This document shows, piece by piece, positions 44,788 to 54,036 of a stretch of 64,000 nt of DNA. The notes beneath the pieces were generated by a model. The model worked only from the letters and a program-made list of their open reading frames with translations, was not told where the DNA came from and did no database searches. Source of the stretch: Thorsellia kenyensis (GTDB taxonomy: Bacteria; Pseudomonadota; Gammaproteobacteria; Enterobacterales; Thorselliaceae); NCBI RefSeq assembly GCF_042432445.1, contig NZ_JBHLXE010000108.1:1-64000 (forward strand), read 5' to 3'. Each line of letters opens with the position of its first letter. Position 1 is the stretch's first letter. Made by a program: the position numbers and the translations under genes.

Positions 44788-45621
44788 ATGAAAAACCATT
44801 TAGGTAAGATTATCGCTGTGCTTTTGACTTACTTCTTTTTCAGCTTTAATTTTGTTTTCATTGTGTTAGCAATAATTATTGGACATTTATTTGACAGAAG
44901 CTTAATGCATCGCAGAATGAATAAGTATGATGATGGTTCGCAGTATGATCGACAGCAAGTATTTTTTATTACCACATTTCAGGTCATGGGGCATTTGAGC
45001 AAAGCGAAAGGAGTCATTACACAAGAAGACATAAAAGTTGCTACCTCTGTGATGGATAGATTTTCACTGGATGATGCACAAAGGCAAATAGCACAAGAAG
45101 CATACCGTGAAGGAAAAGATGCTAATTTTCCGTTAAGAAGAGTGATGCGTGAATTACGTATCGCCTTAGGTCGCCGATTTGATTTGGTTAAAATCTTTTT
45201 AGAAATACAACTTCAAGTGGCTCTTGCTGATGGCTCTTTACACCCCAATGAAAAAGAGGTGCTTAGAGTGATAGCTAGTGAACTTGGTATTTCAAGGCAG
45301 TTTGAAGCGATTTTGAGTATGATTCAGGCGGGACAGAGCTTTGGTCAGCAAGGCCAGAATCGTCAACATAGAGGGTACCAGCAAAATGGCTATCGCGACC
45401 CTAAAGCACAACTCAAAGAAGCGTATACTCTACTTGGCGTAAGTGAGGGTAGTGATGCAATGACAATCAAACGCGCCTATCGCAAATTGATGAGTGAACA
45501 TCACCCAGATAAATTAGTTGCTAAAGGCTTACCGCCTGAGATGATGGAAATAGCTAAAGAAAAAACACAGGCCATTCAAGGTGCATATGAACTTTTAAAA
45601 GCGCATCTTGGATTCAAATAA
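44788..45621 (+). CDS. djlA: Co-chaperone DjlA
   Basis: Membrane-anchored DnaJ-like co-chaperone that stimulates DnaK. From the start at 44788, behind AGGAAA, it has 277 residues (E. coli 271). It has a single N-terminal membrane helix (about residues 6-30), a TerB-like central domain (QVALADGSLHPNEKEVLRVI), a short Gln/Gly-rich linker (about residues 190-210) and a C-terminal J-domain with the HPD motif in MSEHHPDKLVAKGLP. The frame extends upstream to 44728, but that extension lacks a ribosome site and the DjlA-type start. Confidence 0.96.
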   Translation: MKNHLGKIIAVLLTYFFFSFNFVFIVLAIIIGHLFDRSLMHRRMNKYDDGSQYDRQQVFFITTFQVMGHLSKAKGVITQEDIKVATSVMDRFSLDDAQRQIAQEAYREGKDANFPLRRVMRELRIALGRRFDLVKIFLEIQLQVALADGSLHPNEKEVLRVIASELGISRQFEAILSMIQAGQSFGQQGQNRQHRGYQQNGYRDPKAQLKEAYTLLGVSEGSDAMTIKRAYRKLMSEHHPDKLVAKGLPPEMMEIAKEKTQAIQGAYELLKAHLGFK

Positions 45622-45708
45622 TCTATTGGATGTATCATAGGTTACTTCAGTAGCTGAAAACTTATACATTTAAGTCAAAGGCGCTGGAGTATAAGCAATA
45701 AATATTCA

Positions 45709-46614
45709 TTAAATATCAAAGGTTTTTACATTATTGATAAGCTGCCAAACTGCATCAATAAGTGGTTCATTTAATCTTTTAATTTGTGCACATATTCCCA
45801 AATCGAAAGAATCAAAATCTGTTAATTCTTTTTGTGTGATTCTCTGTTTCATACTTTCGCTGACATTATCCACAACCACTTTAGGAATTATGGCTATTCC
45901 ACATCCTACAGCCACCATAGGAACAATTGCCTCATGACCCGAAACGGTTGCATAAATATGAGGTGATTTAATTTTTTGTTTTTTAAACCATTCATCCACT
46001 CTTTTTCTCGATGGCCCGTGTTCTGGTAGAATAAAAGGAATACTTTCCCAGTTTGGATTTTCAACACTTGCAGCGTGTTTTACAGGACAAGGAACAGTCG
46101 GGATAATTAAAGCCAATTTAATTTCATCAATTTTTTCAAATTTAATTGAAGAAGGTAAATTATGTGGTCTGCCAGCTATACCAACATCAACTTCTTTTGA
46201 AAGAACTTTATCCAGTGCATCTGCCGCGTCACCTGTGGATAAATTAATTTCTACTCCTGGATGCAAGGCTCTAAATTTATCTAAGATAGCAGGTAAGTGA
46301 CTATAAGCAGCAGTTACAGAACAAAAAATTTTAAGCTCTCCTTTAAGTTGTTGGTTTTCAATTTGTATTTGTAATTTTATTTGCTCATATTCAAGTAGCA
46401 TATTTGTGGCAAATGGAATGAGTTTAACTCCTGCATCAGTTAGAACTACATGACGATTGTCTCTGATAAACAATGCTTTTCCAAGTTCAGATTCTAACCT
46501 TTGTATTTGTCTTGATAAGGTCGGTGCACTCATGTGCAACGCTAAAGCACTTCGACCGAAATGGAGTGTTTGAGAGAGATGTAAAAAACATTTAAGATCG
46601 CTTAAATTGAGCAT
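45709..46614 (-). CDS. ilvY: LysR-type regulator IlvY
   Basis: Activator of ilvC (ketol-acid reductoisomerase) in E. coli, responding to acetolactate-type inducers. The 301 residues follow E. coli IlvY closely: DLKCFLHLSQTLHFGRSA, then SAPTLSRQIQRLESELGKAL in the DNA-binding domain, FCSVTAAYSHLPAILDKFRA and TGDAADALDKV in the effector domain. The unusual point is the context: ilvC, normally divergent from ilvY, is absent; 406 bp of non-coding DNA and a dehydrogenase gene reading the same way lie upstream. Confidence 0.9.
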   Translation of the reverse strand: MLNLSDLKCFLHLSQTLHFGRSALALHMSAPTLSRQIQRLESELGKALFIRDNRHVVLTDAGVKLIPFATNMLLEYEQIKLQIQIENQQLKGELKIFCSVTAAYSHLPAILDKFRALHPGVEINLSTGDAADALDKVLSKEVDVGIAGRPHNLPSSIKFEKIDEIKLALIIPTVPCPVKHAASVENPNWESIPFILPEHGPSRKRVDEWFKKQKIKSPHIYATVSGHEAIVPMVAVGCGIAIIPKVVVDNVSESMKQRITQKELTDFDSFDLGICAQIKRLNEPLIDAVWQLINNVKTFDI

Positions 46615-47020
46615 GAGCTTTTACTATCAAAAAGAATTATTGTGAGTGATGTACTTAGGAATATATCTGGGTAGTTTATAGCGGGATACTTTTTTACTGC
46701 TTTTCATACATTAGACAAACTACATTTTTATTCTTTTGATTTCAATGCATTAGATGTTTTTAATGTACCAAGGCAAAAATATCACGCTTAAGTTAACAGG
46801 ATAGTATCAGATTCTTTTTAGCATTTCATTAAAGAAATTTATTTTGATACATAAAGGTTGGGATTAGTACGGGTTAAATATTTTAGCTTTTTATCTAGGT
46901 TCTGGTTGATAAAGATTTGATACAGTAATTGATTAATTCGTACTTACTCCCCGCCTGATTAGGGCGAAGAGCAAAAAAACAATAGTATCATGAGTATCAT
47001 GATATTTATAAGAAATCAAC
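46615..47020. other. Gene-free region upstream of ilvY
   Basis: No gene is seen in 406 bp. It probably includes the ilvY promoter. At the far end AGTATCATG is repeated in tandem (46984-46992 and 46993-47001), and a short CGCC/GGCG hairpin lies near 46950-46965. Confidence 0.5.
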
Positions 47021-47962
47021 TTAGCTTATTTTTACTACCGCTTTTTGTTGTTTATTCCTAGAAAAATCTAGTGCATCATTAAGTTTATCAAAGCAGAACT
47101 CAGTGGGAGTTTCGATTACCATATGTCCTCTTGCAATATTTTCAAGTAAAATTTGACCTTCATTCATTAACTCTTGCCAGTCTAAATCAGTACCATAAGT
47201 ATGAAGAGCGCCTAAGGCAATTTCATGATAAGAAATTGTTCTGGTAAATGCTTCATCAACAGGTGTATCGATTCTTCCTAGGATACAAATGATATGACCA
47301 TTCGCCTTGAGGTAAGGAACTAGCGCTGTGGCTGAGGCTTTTCCATTTGAGTCGAAAATTGCATAATAATTTTTATTTTCAGGCATATCTCTATAAAGCT
47401 CTCTGATATTGAGAGTCTTAGCCTCTTCATTTTTTAAGCTTTTAGAGATTACATCTACATGAAATCCTGCTTGAACAAGTAGTTGGGTTAATAATTTATT
47501 TACAGCACCCATTCCAGTTAGTAACACGTTTTGGTTCGCTTTGACAGGGATTTTGCAAAAAGCTTGCCATGCCGTCAATAAAGGACAAGGAAGTGCGGCC
47601 GCTACCGCTAAGCTCATTCCTTCAGGTAGTAACATCACTCGATTAGCATAAAGTATAACGTGCGAACTGAAGCTGCCATCTACATGAAGACTTGTATGAT
47701 AAACTACGGTTTTACCTACCAGATGTTGGTGTTCTTCATTGTGAACGGCTATAACTTTTCCAACACCGTCAACACCTGGTATTTGATCAATAGGCCAATT
47801 CATTGGATTAAATTCGATAAATTTCCAATCTACAGGATTGATGCCAGCATACAAATTTTCAACCAAAATTTGATTTGACGTTAATGATTGTAACGGTTTA
47901 TTTTTTAATATTAGTGGGTGCCCTTTCGCATCGAACTGCCATGCATATTTATATTTAGTCAT
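47021..47962 (-). CDS. MDR family alcohol dehydrogenase/quinone reductase-like protein
   Basis: A 313-residue medium-chain dehydrogenase/reductase. The N-terminal GroES-like domain has NLYAGINPVDWKF and PGVDGVGKVIAV, and the nucleotide-binding domain starts near residue 150 with NVLLTGMGAVNKLL. No structural-zinc cysteine cluster is visible, so it resembles the zinc-independent quinone oxidoreductase branch, although the catalytic pocket could still bind metal. NAD(P) preference and substrate cannot be told. It appears monocistronic. Confidence 0.8.
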   Translation of the reverse strand: MTKYKYAWQFDAKGHPLILKNKPLQSLTSNQILVENLYAGINPVDWKFIEFNPMNWPIDQIPGVDGVGKVIAVHNEEHQHLVGKTVVYHTSLHVDGSFSSHVILYANRVMLLPEGMSLAVAAALPCPLLTAWQAFCKIPVKANQNVLLTGMGAVNKLLTQLLVQAGFHVDVISKSLKNEEAKTLNIRELYRDMPENKNYYAIFDSNGKASATALVPYLKANGHIICILGRIDTPVDEAFTRTISYHEIALGALHTYGTDLDWQELMNEGQILLENIARGHMVIETPTEFCFDKLNDALDFSRNKQQKAVVKIS

Positions 47963-48200
47963 TGTTATTCCTTAAAATCTCTCTTGAGTTGTTATAGCCA
48001 TTAGAAAATTCCCTATGTTTTTTACTATACAATAAGTATTGAATTTTCACTATTTCTCCCTTTTTATTAGGATTATTATTGATTTGAATAATATCTTTTT
48101 TAGTAAATGTAACTCTTTGTACGATTGAAAGTAAGATCTATATTGATAGAGACAATATTTTTATAATTTATTGAGTCGTGTGTGATAAATACATATATAA

Positions 48201-48225
48201 AAAAAGGCGCTAAAAGCGCCTTTTT
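48201..48225 (-). terminator. Rho-independent terminator of rpoZ
   Basis: AAAAAGGCGC and GCGCCTTTTT flank a TAAAA loop, a 10-bp stem with T-runs on either strand. It lies 29 bp beyond the rpoZ stop and could act in both directions. Confidence 0.88.
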
Positions 48226-48253
48226 AAAGTAATTAATTTAGATGTTTATATAT

Positions 48254-48544
48254 TTAGTCGTCATCTAACATTGAAGTGATTGAGCTAATAGAACGAATGG
48301 CTGACATTTCTAATACATCAGCTTCTTGTTGATCTTGATGCTCGCGAGCATCTAAAATTTCATTATTAATTAGGCCTTTTTCTATTTCACGCAAAGCAAT
48401 AACGGTTGGCTTATCATTCTCAGCTGGAACTAGAGGGTCTTTACCACCCGTCTGCAATTGACGAGCACGGCGCGATGCGACCAAAATTAAATCAAAACGA
48501 TTACCTACTTGTTCTACTGCATCTTGTACTGTTACGCGAGCCAT
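48254..48544 (-). CDS. rpoZ: RNA polymerase omega subunit
   Basis: Small subunit that helps fold and assemble beta-prime and takes part in ppGpp binding. The 96 residues (E. coli 91) begin ARVTVQDAVEQVGNRFDLIL and contain VASRRARQLQ, GKDPLVPAENDKPTVIALRE and a variable acidic tail. A strong GGGGGA ribosome site precedes the ATG. In E. coli rpoZ is between gmk and spoT; here it stands alone with its own terminator. Confidence 0.97.
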   Translation of the reverse strand: MARVTVQDAVEQVGNRFDLILVASRRARQLQTGGKDPLVPAENDKPTVIALREIEKGLINNEILDAREHQDQQEADVLEMSAIRSISSITSMLDDD

Positions 48545-49054
48545 AAATCCCCCAAAAAATCATGCAACTTAAAAAAATATTACCGAGTGATAGCAATTGT
48601 TCGTTTTACACAAAACAGCCCTTAAAATATACACTCATTGTCTAACTTAATAGTATAAGGGAATTTAATCATAATAGCGAATATTTTATTATCTGATGAA
48701 AAGAAACTTTAAGCTCGGCATATCCTAGCAATAGACTTGATTACTCGCTGTTGCTAGAAGTTCATTGGGTTTATTTGACGCTCTGGGTTTTCTACTGTTA
48801 ACTCGATGAGTATTTTGCTCAGTAATCGCATAAAACGATAGGAAAACGTTTAAGTTGTATTGCTTATATCCTTCGTTTTATTAGGTTAATCAAGGCTTTA
48901 TAACTCTGCTTGCTGCTTGCTATATTGACGAGTTCTGGGGATCAATCAAATTTATCATTATAAATAGTTGGAGAAATTCATGCAGTCCATAAGAACAATA
49001 TACAATGCCAAATAAATGATTTGAAGAGCTCAAACTCTTTGGCTTAACAACTCT
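48545..49054. other. Gene-free region upstream of rpoZ
   Basis: No gene is seen. The part next to rpoZ should contain its promoter; the rest (about 48740-49054) has no recognisable coding or repeat signal and leads into a decayed intron-like 3' end at 49055-49171. Confidence 0.5.
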
Positions 49055-49171
49055 ACATGAGTAAAGAACGTTTAATAGCAAGTTAGATATTTAATGGTAT
49101 GAGCTGTATACGAGTTTTGACCCTACGGTTTTGTGGGTAGGATAAGACGGTAACGTCTTATCCTACTCGAT
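49055..49171 (+). mobile_element. Second decayed group II intron 3' end
   Basis: Contains the same modules as 4150-4258: a stretch ACGTTTAATAGCAAGTTAGA, then GAGCTGTATACGAG, CTACGGTTTTGTGGG, the shared GGATAAGACGGTAA, and the identical end CTACTCGAT (49163-49171). In this copy the domain VI-like stem GATAAGACG/CGTCTTATC is intact. It ends 9 bp from the acs stop codon and runs opposite to acs. No reverse-transcriptase reading frame remains. Confidence 0.5.
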
Positions 49172-49180
49172 TTATCAGTG

Positions 49181-51139
49181 TTATTTTTTAGCTAATAAGC
49201 ATTTATATTCTGAGATAAGTTTTTCTACAACTGAAGGATCTGCCAAAGTAGAAATATCTCCTAGTTGATCGGCTTCGTCACAGGCTATTTTACGCAAAAT
49301 TCTACGCATAATTTTTCCTGAACGAGTTTTAGGGAGCCCTTTAGTTGCATGAATATAATCAGGCGTAGCAATCGCCCCGATTTCATTTCTTACCCAATTT
49401 TTTACTTCTAAGTATAAAGCATCATCCGCTTCTTCCCCTGCATTTAAAGTGATATAGGCATAAATTGCTTGCCCTTTAATATCATGCGGAACGCCTATTA
49501 CAGCCGCTTCAGCTATTTTAGGGTGTGCAACTAGTGCCGATTCAACCTCAGCAGTTCCTAATCTGTGTCCAGAAATATTTAAAACATCATCAACACGGCC
49601 AGTTATCCAGATATCTCCATCTGCATCTCTTTTGGCGGCGTCACCACTAAAATAAGTATTTTTGAATGTGGCAAAATAGGCTTCTTCAAAGCGGGCATGA
49701 TCGCCATATAATGTTCTTGCCTGAGATGGCCATGAGTCCATAATAACAAGGTTACCTTCTCCCTCTCCCTCGATAAAATTACCTTCATTATCAACGAGAG
49801 CAGGTTGGACACCAAAAAAAGGTTTCATTGCAGCCCCTGGTTTTAGTGCATGTGCGCCTGGCAAAGGAGTAATTAAAAATCCTCCTGTTTCTGTTTGCCA
49901 CCATGTATCAACAATTGGGCAACGACTATTACCTATTGTTTCATGATACCAAATCCACGCTTGAGGATTAATGGGTTCACCTACTGTACCTAATAGCTTA
50001 AGTGAGTTTCGGTGGGTATTTTCTACTACTACATCCCCTTGCGCCATTAAAGCTCTTATTGCAGTCGGAGCGGTATATAAGATGTTAACTTGGTATTTGT
50101 CCACAATTTGAGACAGGCGATTAGGTGTCGGGTAGCTAGGAATACCCTCATACATTACAATGGTTGCACCATTAGATAATGGGCCATACACCAGATAGCT
50201 ATGGCCAGTAATCCAACCTACATCCGCAGTACACCAGAAAATATCTTTTGGTTGATAATTAAAAACTGTTTTAAACGTTAGCGTGGTATATACAAGGTAT
50301 CCTGCTGTGGAGTGCAATACTCCCTTAGGTTTACCAGTTGAACCTGACGTATAAAGAATAAATAATGGAGATTCAGCATCCATGACTTCATAGTCGCAGT
50401 ATGGATCTGCTGCATTTACAGCTTCGTGCCACCAAATATCTCTCTCACTGTGCCAAGCATCATGATGGCCTGTCCGTTCAAAAACAATCACTTTTTCTAC
50501 TGTCGTGATTTCAGGTTTTGCTAATGCAGCATCTACATTTTTTTTCAGCGGAATGATTTTCCCACCACGTATGCCTTCATCTGATGTGATGACCAGTTTT
50601 GCATTAGAGTCTATTATTCTTCCCGCTATAGCTTCTGGTGAAAACCCACCAAAAATTACCGAGTGTATAGCGCCAATTCTAGTACATGCTAACATTGCAA
50701 CCGCAGCTTCAGGTACCATTGGCATATAGATAACAACTACATCGCCTTTTTTTATTCCTTGAGATTTTAATACATTAGCGAATCGACAGACTTGTTCGTG
50801 AAGTTCTTTGTAAGTCATTTGTCTTGAAAGAGACGGGCTATCGCCCTCCCAAATAATCGCAATATCATCCCCTTTGGTGGCAAGATGTCTGTCTAAACAG
50901 TTTTGTGATATATTTAATTGGCCATCTTCAAACCACTTAATATCAATTTTTCCTTGTTCAAAAGAGGTGTTTTTCACTTTTGTAAAGGGTTTTATCCACT
51001 CAATATTACGTGCTTGTTCATTCCAAAATTTATCTGGATTTTCAATCGATTCTTTATATTTTTTCTCATATTCTGATGAGGTGATATAAGCACTGGTTTT
51101 TAAATCGGAGGGAACTTCATAGCGTCTGCCGTCTAACAT
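49181..51139 (-). CDS. acs: Acetyl-CoA synthetase
   Basis: AMP-forming enzyme that activates acetate to acetyl-CoA. The 652 residues equal E. coli Acs in length. Core motifs are YTSGSTGKPKGVLHSTAGYL (ATP loop), VDTWWQTETGG, the hinge YFSGDAAKRDADGDIWITGR and the C-terminal PKTRSGKIMRRILRKI with the acetylatable lysine. Monocistronic and leftward; the transcript would run into the intron relic in antisense orientation. Confidence 0.98.
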   Translation of the reverse strand: MLDGRRYEVPSDLKTSAYITSSEYEKKYKESIENPDKFWNEQARNIEWIKPFTKVKNTSFEQGKIDIKWFEDGQLNISQNCLDRHLATKGDDIAIIWEGDSPSLSRQMTYKELHEQVCRFANVLKSQGIKKGDVVVIYMPMVPEAAVAMLACTRIGAIHSVIFGGFSPEAIAGRIIDSNAKLVITSDEGIRGGKIIPLKKNVDAALAKPEITTVEKVIVFERTGHHDAWHSERDIWWHEAVNAADPYCDYEVMDAESPLFILYTSGSTGKPKGVLHSTAGYLVYTTLTFKTVFNYQPKDIFWCTADVGWITGHSYLVYGPLSNGATIVMYEGIPSYPTPNRLSQIVDKYQVNILYTAPTAIRALMAQGDVVVENTHRNSLKLLGTVGEPINPQAWIWYHETIGNSRCPIVDTWWQTETGGFLITPLPGAHALKPGAAMKPFFGVQPALVDNEGNFIEGEGEGNLVIMDSWPSQARTLYGDHARFEEAYFATFKNTYFSGDAAKRDADGDIWITGRVDDVLNISGHRLGTAEVESALVAHPKIAEAAVIGVPHDIKGQAIYAYITLNAGEEADDALYLEVKNWVRNEIGAIATPDYIHATKGLPKTRSGKIMRRILRKIACDEADQLGDISTLADPSVVEKLISEYKCLLAKK

Positions 51140-51374
51140 GTTTTAACTCCTGTACCAAAAAGATTAGATAAATATTGCACAAAATTTATGGTTGTAAAAA
51201 TGGTTATAAAAATTATTTTGATGTAATGCGTTTTCAGAATGGCTTGTAATATGTTCATAACATTAAATTTACTTTTGTTCAATTGATATAGGGAAAACTC
51301 GACTATGCGTGTTAGATCACTAACTTTGCAATTAATTGTTATAAATATGTTAACAAGCGCACATTTTTAAATGT

Positions 51375-52262
51375 TCATTTAATCCACTTAAGAGCTGCAT
51401 TCATATGATTATAAATATCTTCTTTTTTGGTCACTAAATGAGCACCTTGCTTTATCAACCAATGCGTTCCCTCACTTTGTCCAATAGGATGCGCTAAACT
51501 GAAAACATCCCTTCCCTCTTCGATGGCAAATCGAGCGGTCATGAGTGAACCGCTTTGCATAGCAGCTTCTATTACAAAAATTGCTTTAGTGAGTGTGGAA
51601 AGTAGATAATTTTTTGTGGCAAATTTATCTATTGTTTGCTGAGTGTTAGGGGGGGCTCCTGAGAGGATTAAACCGCCTTGTTTGACAATATCACTAGCCA
51701 TTTTTTGGTGACAATGAGGATAAATATTTGAAAGACCAGAACCGATGATCGCAATAGAGGGTTTATTTAAATTTAATAATGTTTGATGCACAATACTATC
51801 AATACCTACTGCAAGGCCACTTGTGATAATAAAGGACTCATGACTGAGGATTTTAGTGAATATTTTTGCCCAATATTTACCATATAAACTGGGTTTTCTG
51901 GTGCCTATCATTGTGATTGTTTTCTGGTTTAATAAAGAAATATTTCCCTCACACCATAATAATTTAGGTGCACATGTACTGTGAAAAATGGATTGTGGAT
52001 ACAATGAATGATGAAGTGGTAGTAAGTAGCGGTTATTTTTGTTTAGCCATGTAGTTTCTTCTTGGATTTCTTTTGAGGTTTTAGACCAAAAGGCTTTAAT
52101 ATTTAAAGAGGTCAATCCATAAAAAAGAAGGGCTTCTTGGTTTGATGAATGTATTTTAGGTAAATTTTTTTCCATCTGATTGGCGATATTAATATATTGT
52201 TCGCTTGTCCACCCATGTAGACAGCTTAATCGAATCCATAACTCTTCCTTTTGCATGATCAT
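51375..52262 (-). CDS. dprA: DNA processing protein DprA (Smf), shortened and divergent
   Basis: DprA loads RecA on incoming single-stranded DNA during transformation. The position, divergent from def-fmt, is the smf-def-fmt arrangement of E. coli. The Rossmann core is recognisable: ITMIGTRKPSLYGK, TSGLAVGIDSIVH, IGSGLSNIYP and EAAMQSGSLMTARFAIEEGR. Odd features: only 295 residues (E. coli 374), with the C-terminal winged-helix domain missing after the Rossmann fold, and the usual FPxRNRxIxGL segment reads FATKNYLLSTL, losing the key arginines. It may be a degenerating gene or a reduced variant. Confidence 0.88.
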   Translation of the reverse strand: MIMQKEELWIRLSCLHGWTSEQYINIANQMEKNLPKIHSSNQEALLFYGLTSLNIKAFWSKTSKEIQEETTWLNKNNRYLLPLHHSLYPQSIFHSTCAPKLLWCEGNISLLNQKTITMIGTRKPSLYGKYWAKIFTKILSHESFIITSGLAVGIDSIVHQTLLNLNKPSIAIIGSGLSNIYPHCHQKMASDIVKQGGLILSGAPPNTQQTIDKFATKNYLLSTLTKAIFVIEAAMQSGSLMTARFAIEEGRDVFSLAHPIGQSEGTHWLIKQGAHLVTKKEDIYNHMNAALKWIK

Positions 52263-52451
52263 ATTTCCTTTAATGATGGATTGAAAAACGTTAGAATAGG
52301 CAAATATGATAATAAATTACCTATTTAAATATAAAATGCACTGTTTAATATAATAACTAAGGTGCGTAACCATAAGATAGCTAAATGATTTATCACTTTA
52401 TGTTTGACAATATAAACTAAATTTTAGCAAAGAGAGAAAACAGAGAAAATT

Positions 52452-52976
52452 ATGGCAATTTTACCAATACTACAATTTCCTGATGAGAGATTACGTACAA
52501 AAGCAAAGGAAGTAAAAGAATTTACCCCTGAACTGCAGACATTTATTGATGATATGATAGAAACTATGTATGCCGAAGAGGGAATCGGTTTAGCGGCTTC
52601 CCAAGTTGACAATCATATACGTTTGGTTGTCATTGATGTTTCAGAAAAACAAGACAAACCAATGGTTTTTATTAACCCTATTATTACGGCTAAAAAAGGT
52701 GAAACAGGTATCGAAGAGGGATGTCTCTCAGTTTATGATTATCGTGCCTTGGTTCCAAGAGCTGAATTTGTTACCGTGAGTGCTTTAGATAGAGAAGGAA
52801 AACCTTTTGAAATCCAAGCTGATGGACTTTTAGCAATATGTCTTCAACACGAGTTAGATCATTTAGATGGTAAATTATTTGTTGACTATTTGTCTCCACT
52901 TAAGCGAGATAGATTAAAGCAAAAACTTGCTAAGATAGCACGCTTAGAAAGCCGTTTAGAGGAGAAAGGGAGCTGA
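52452..52976 (+). CDS. def: Peptide deformylase
   Basis: Fe2+ or Zn2+ enzyme removing the formyl group from nascent proteins. The 174 residues (E. coli 169) hold the three motifs: GIGLAASQV, EEGCLSVYDY with the metal-binding Cys, and QHELDHLDG with two metal-binding His and the catalytic Glu. The second motif normally reads EGCLS(I/V)P; here the proline is replaced by tyrosine. fmt starts one base after its stop region, so the two are translationally linked. Confidence 0.97.
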   Translation: MAILPILQFPDERLRTKAKEVKEFTPELQTFIDDMIETMYAEEGIGLAASQVDNHIRLVVIDVSEKQDKPMVFINPIITAKKGETGIEEGCLSVYDYRALVPRAEFVTVSALDREGKPFEIQADGLLAICLQHELDHLDGKLFVDYLSPLKRDRLKQKLAKIARLESRLEEKGS

Positions 52977-52977
52977 T

Positions 52978-53976
52978 ATGACTTTGGATAGTCGTTTATT
53001 ATCAAAGCGCATTATTTTTGCTGGAACGCCTGAGTTTGCAAAATCGCATTTAGCGGCCTTGATTGATGTTGGATTGACTGTGGTTGGTGTTTTTACTCAA
53101 CCAGACAGACCAGCCGGTAGGGGTAAAAAATTAACTGCAAGCCCTGTTAAGGAACTTGCTTTAGAAACAGGGATTCCTGTTTTTCAGCCCGCTTCATTAA
53201 AGGATGAGGAAAGTCAGTCACTGGTCGCTTCGTTGAATGCTGATATTATGATAGTTGTCGCTTATGGGATTATTTTACCCAAAGCTGTTCTTGATATGCC
53301 TAAGTTCGGATGCTGGAATGTTCATGGTTCCTTATTACCTCGTTGGAGAGGGGCTGCGCCTATACAAAGGGCAATATGGGCTGGAGATAGCCAAACAGGC
53401 ATTACCATTATGCAAATGGATGAAGGATTAGATACGGGAGATATGCTATTTAAGGAAAGTTTACCTATTCTAGCGACTGATACCAGTGCTACTTTGTATG
53501 ACAAACTTGCTGATATTGGACCCAATACACTGTTAGCTGCACTAGAAAAATTAGTTGAAGGTACAATATCTCCAGTAGTTCAAGAAAAATCTCTGATCAC
53601 CTATGCCAAGAAACTCAGTAAAGAAGAAGCCAAATTGGATTGGCAATTGACAGCGGTGGAATTAGAGCGTTGTATTAGAGCATTTAACCCATGGCCAATG
53701 AGTTTTTTTACTATAGAGGATTTAGTTATTAAAGTCTTTGAAGGGCATGTATTTGATGTGGATTCTATTAGTGACTTTAGCTCTTGGCATAAGACAATTG
53801 ATAATTATCCGCCAGGTACGTTATTGCATGCTGATAAATCAGGGCTCTATTTTCAGACCCAATCCGGTGTTTTGCAAATCACTAAGTTACAACCCGCAGG
53901 GAGTAAGCCTATGTCTGTTAGTGATTTTTTAAATGCGAGGAAGTCATTGTTCTCAATTGGGCAACGCTTTAATTAA
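52978..53976 (+). CDS. fmt: Methionyl-tRNA formyltransferase
   Basis: Transfers a formyl group from 10-formyl-THF to initiator Met-tRNA. The 332 residues (E. coli 315) contain IIFAGTPEFAKSHLAAL, the catalytic NVHGSLLPRWRGAAPIQRA (Asn, His) and MQMDEGLDTGDML (Asp). The C-terminal tRNA-binding barrel is complete. It is paired with def, but the rsmB gene that follows in E. coli is absent; a strong terminator and convergent hldE follow instead. Confidence 0.98.
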   Translation: MTLDSRLLSKRIIFAGTPEFAKSHLAALIDVGLTVVGVFTQPDRPAGRGKKLTASPVKELALETGIPVFQPASLKDEESQSLVASLNADIMIVVAYGIILPKAVLDMPKFGCWNVHGSLLPRWRGAAPIQRAIWAGDSQTGITIMQMDEGLDTGDMLFKESLPILATDTSATLYDKLADIGPNTLLAALEKLVEGTISPVVQEKSLITYAKKLSKEEAKLDWQLTAVELERCIRAFNPWPMSFFTIEDLVIKVFEGHVFDVDSISDFSSWHKTIDNYPPGTLLHADKSGLYFQTQSGVLQITKLQPAGSKPMSVSDFLNARKSLFSIGQRFN

Positions 53977-53985
53977 TACTTAGAG

Positions 53986-54017
53986 AACGAAGGGCTATAT
54001 GGTTGCCCTTCGTTTTT
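53986..54017 (+). terminator. Rho-independent terminator of def-fmt
   Basis: AACGAAGGGC (53986-53995) and GCCCTTCGTT (54005-54014) form a perfect 10-bp stem with a 9-base loop, followed by T residues. It lies between convergent fmt and hldE. Confidence 0.92.
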
Positions 54018-54036
54018 AGTCCATTAGCAAAGTATA

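Noticed and set aside
51306..51321. CRP site upstream of acs (TGCGT-N6-TCACT)
   Set aside because: The right half is fair but the left half matches poorly; acs is CRP-activated in E. coli, yet the sequence alone does not support a site here.
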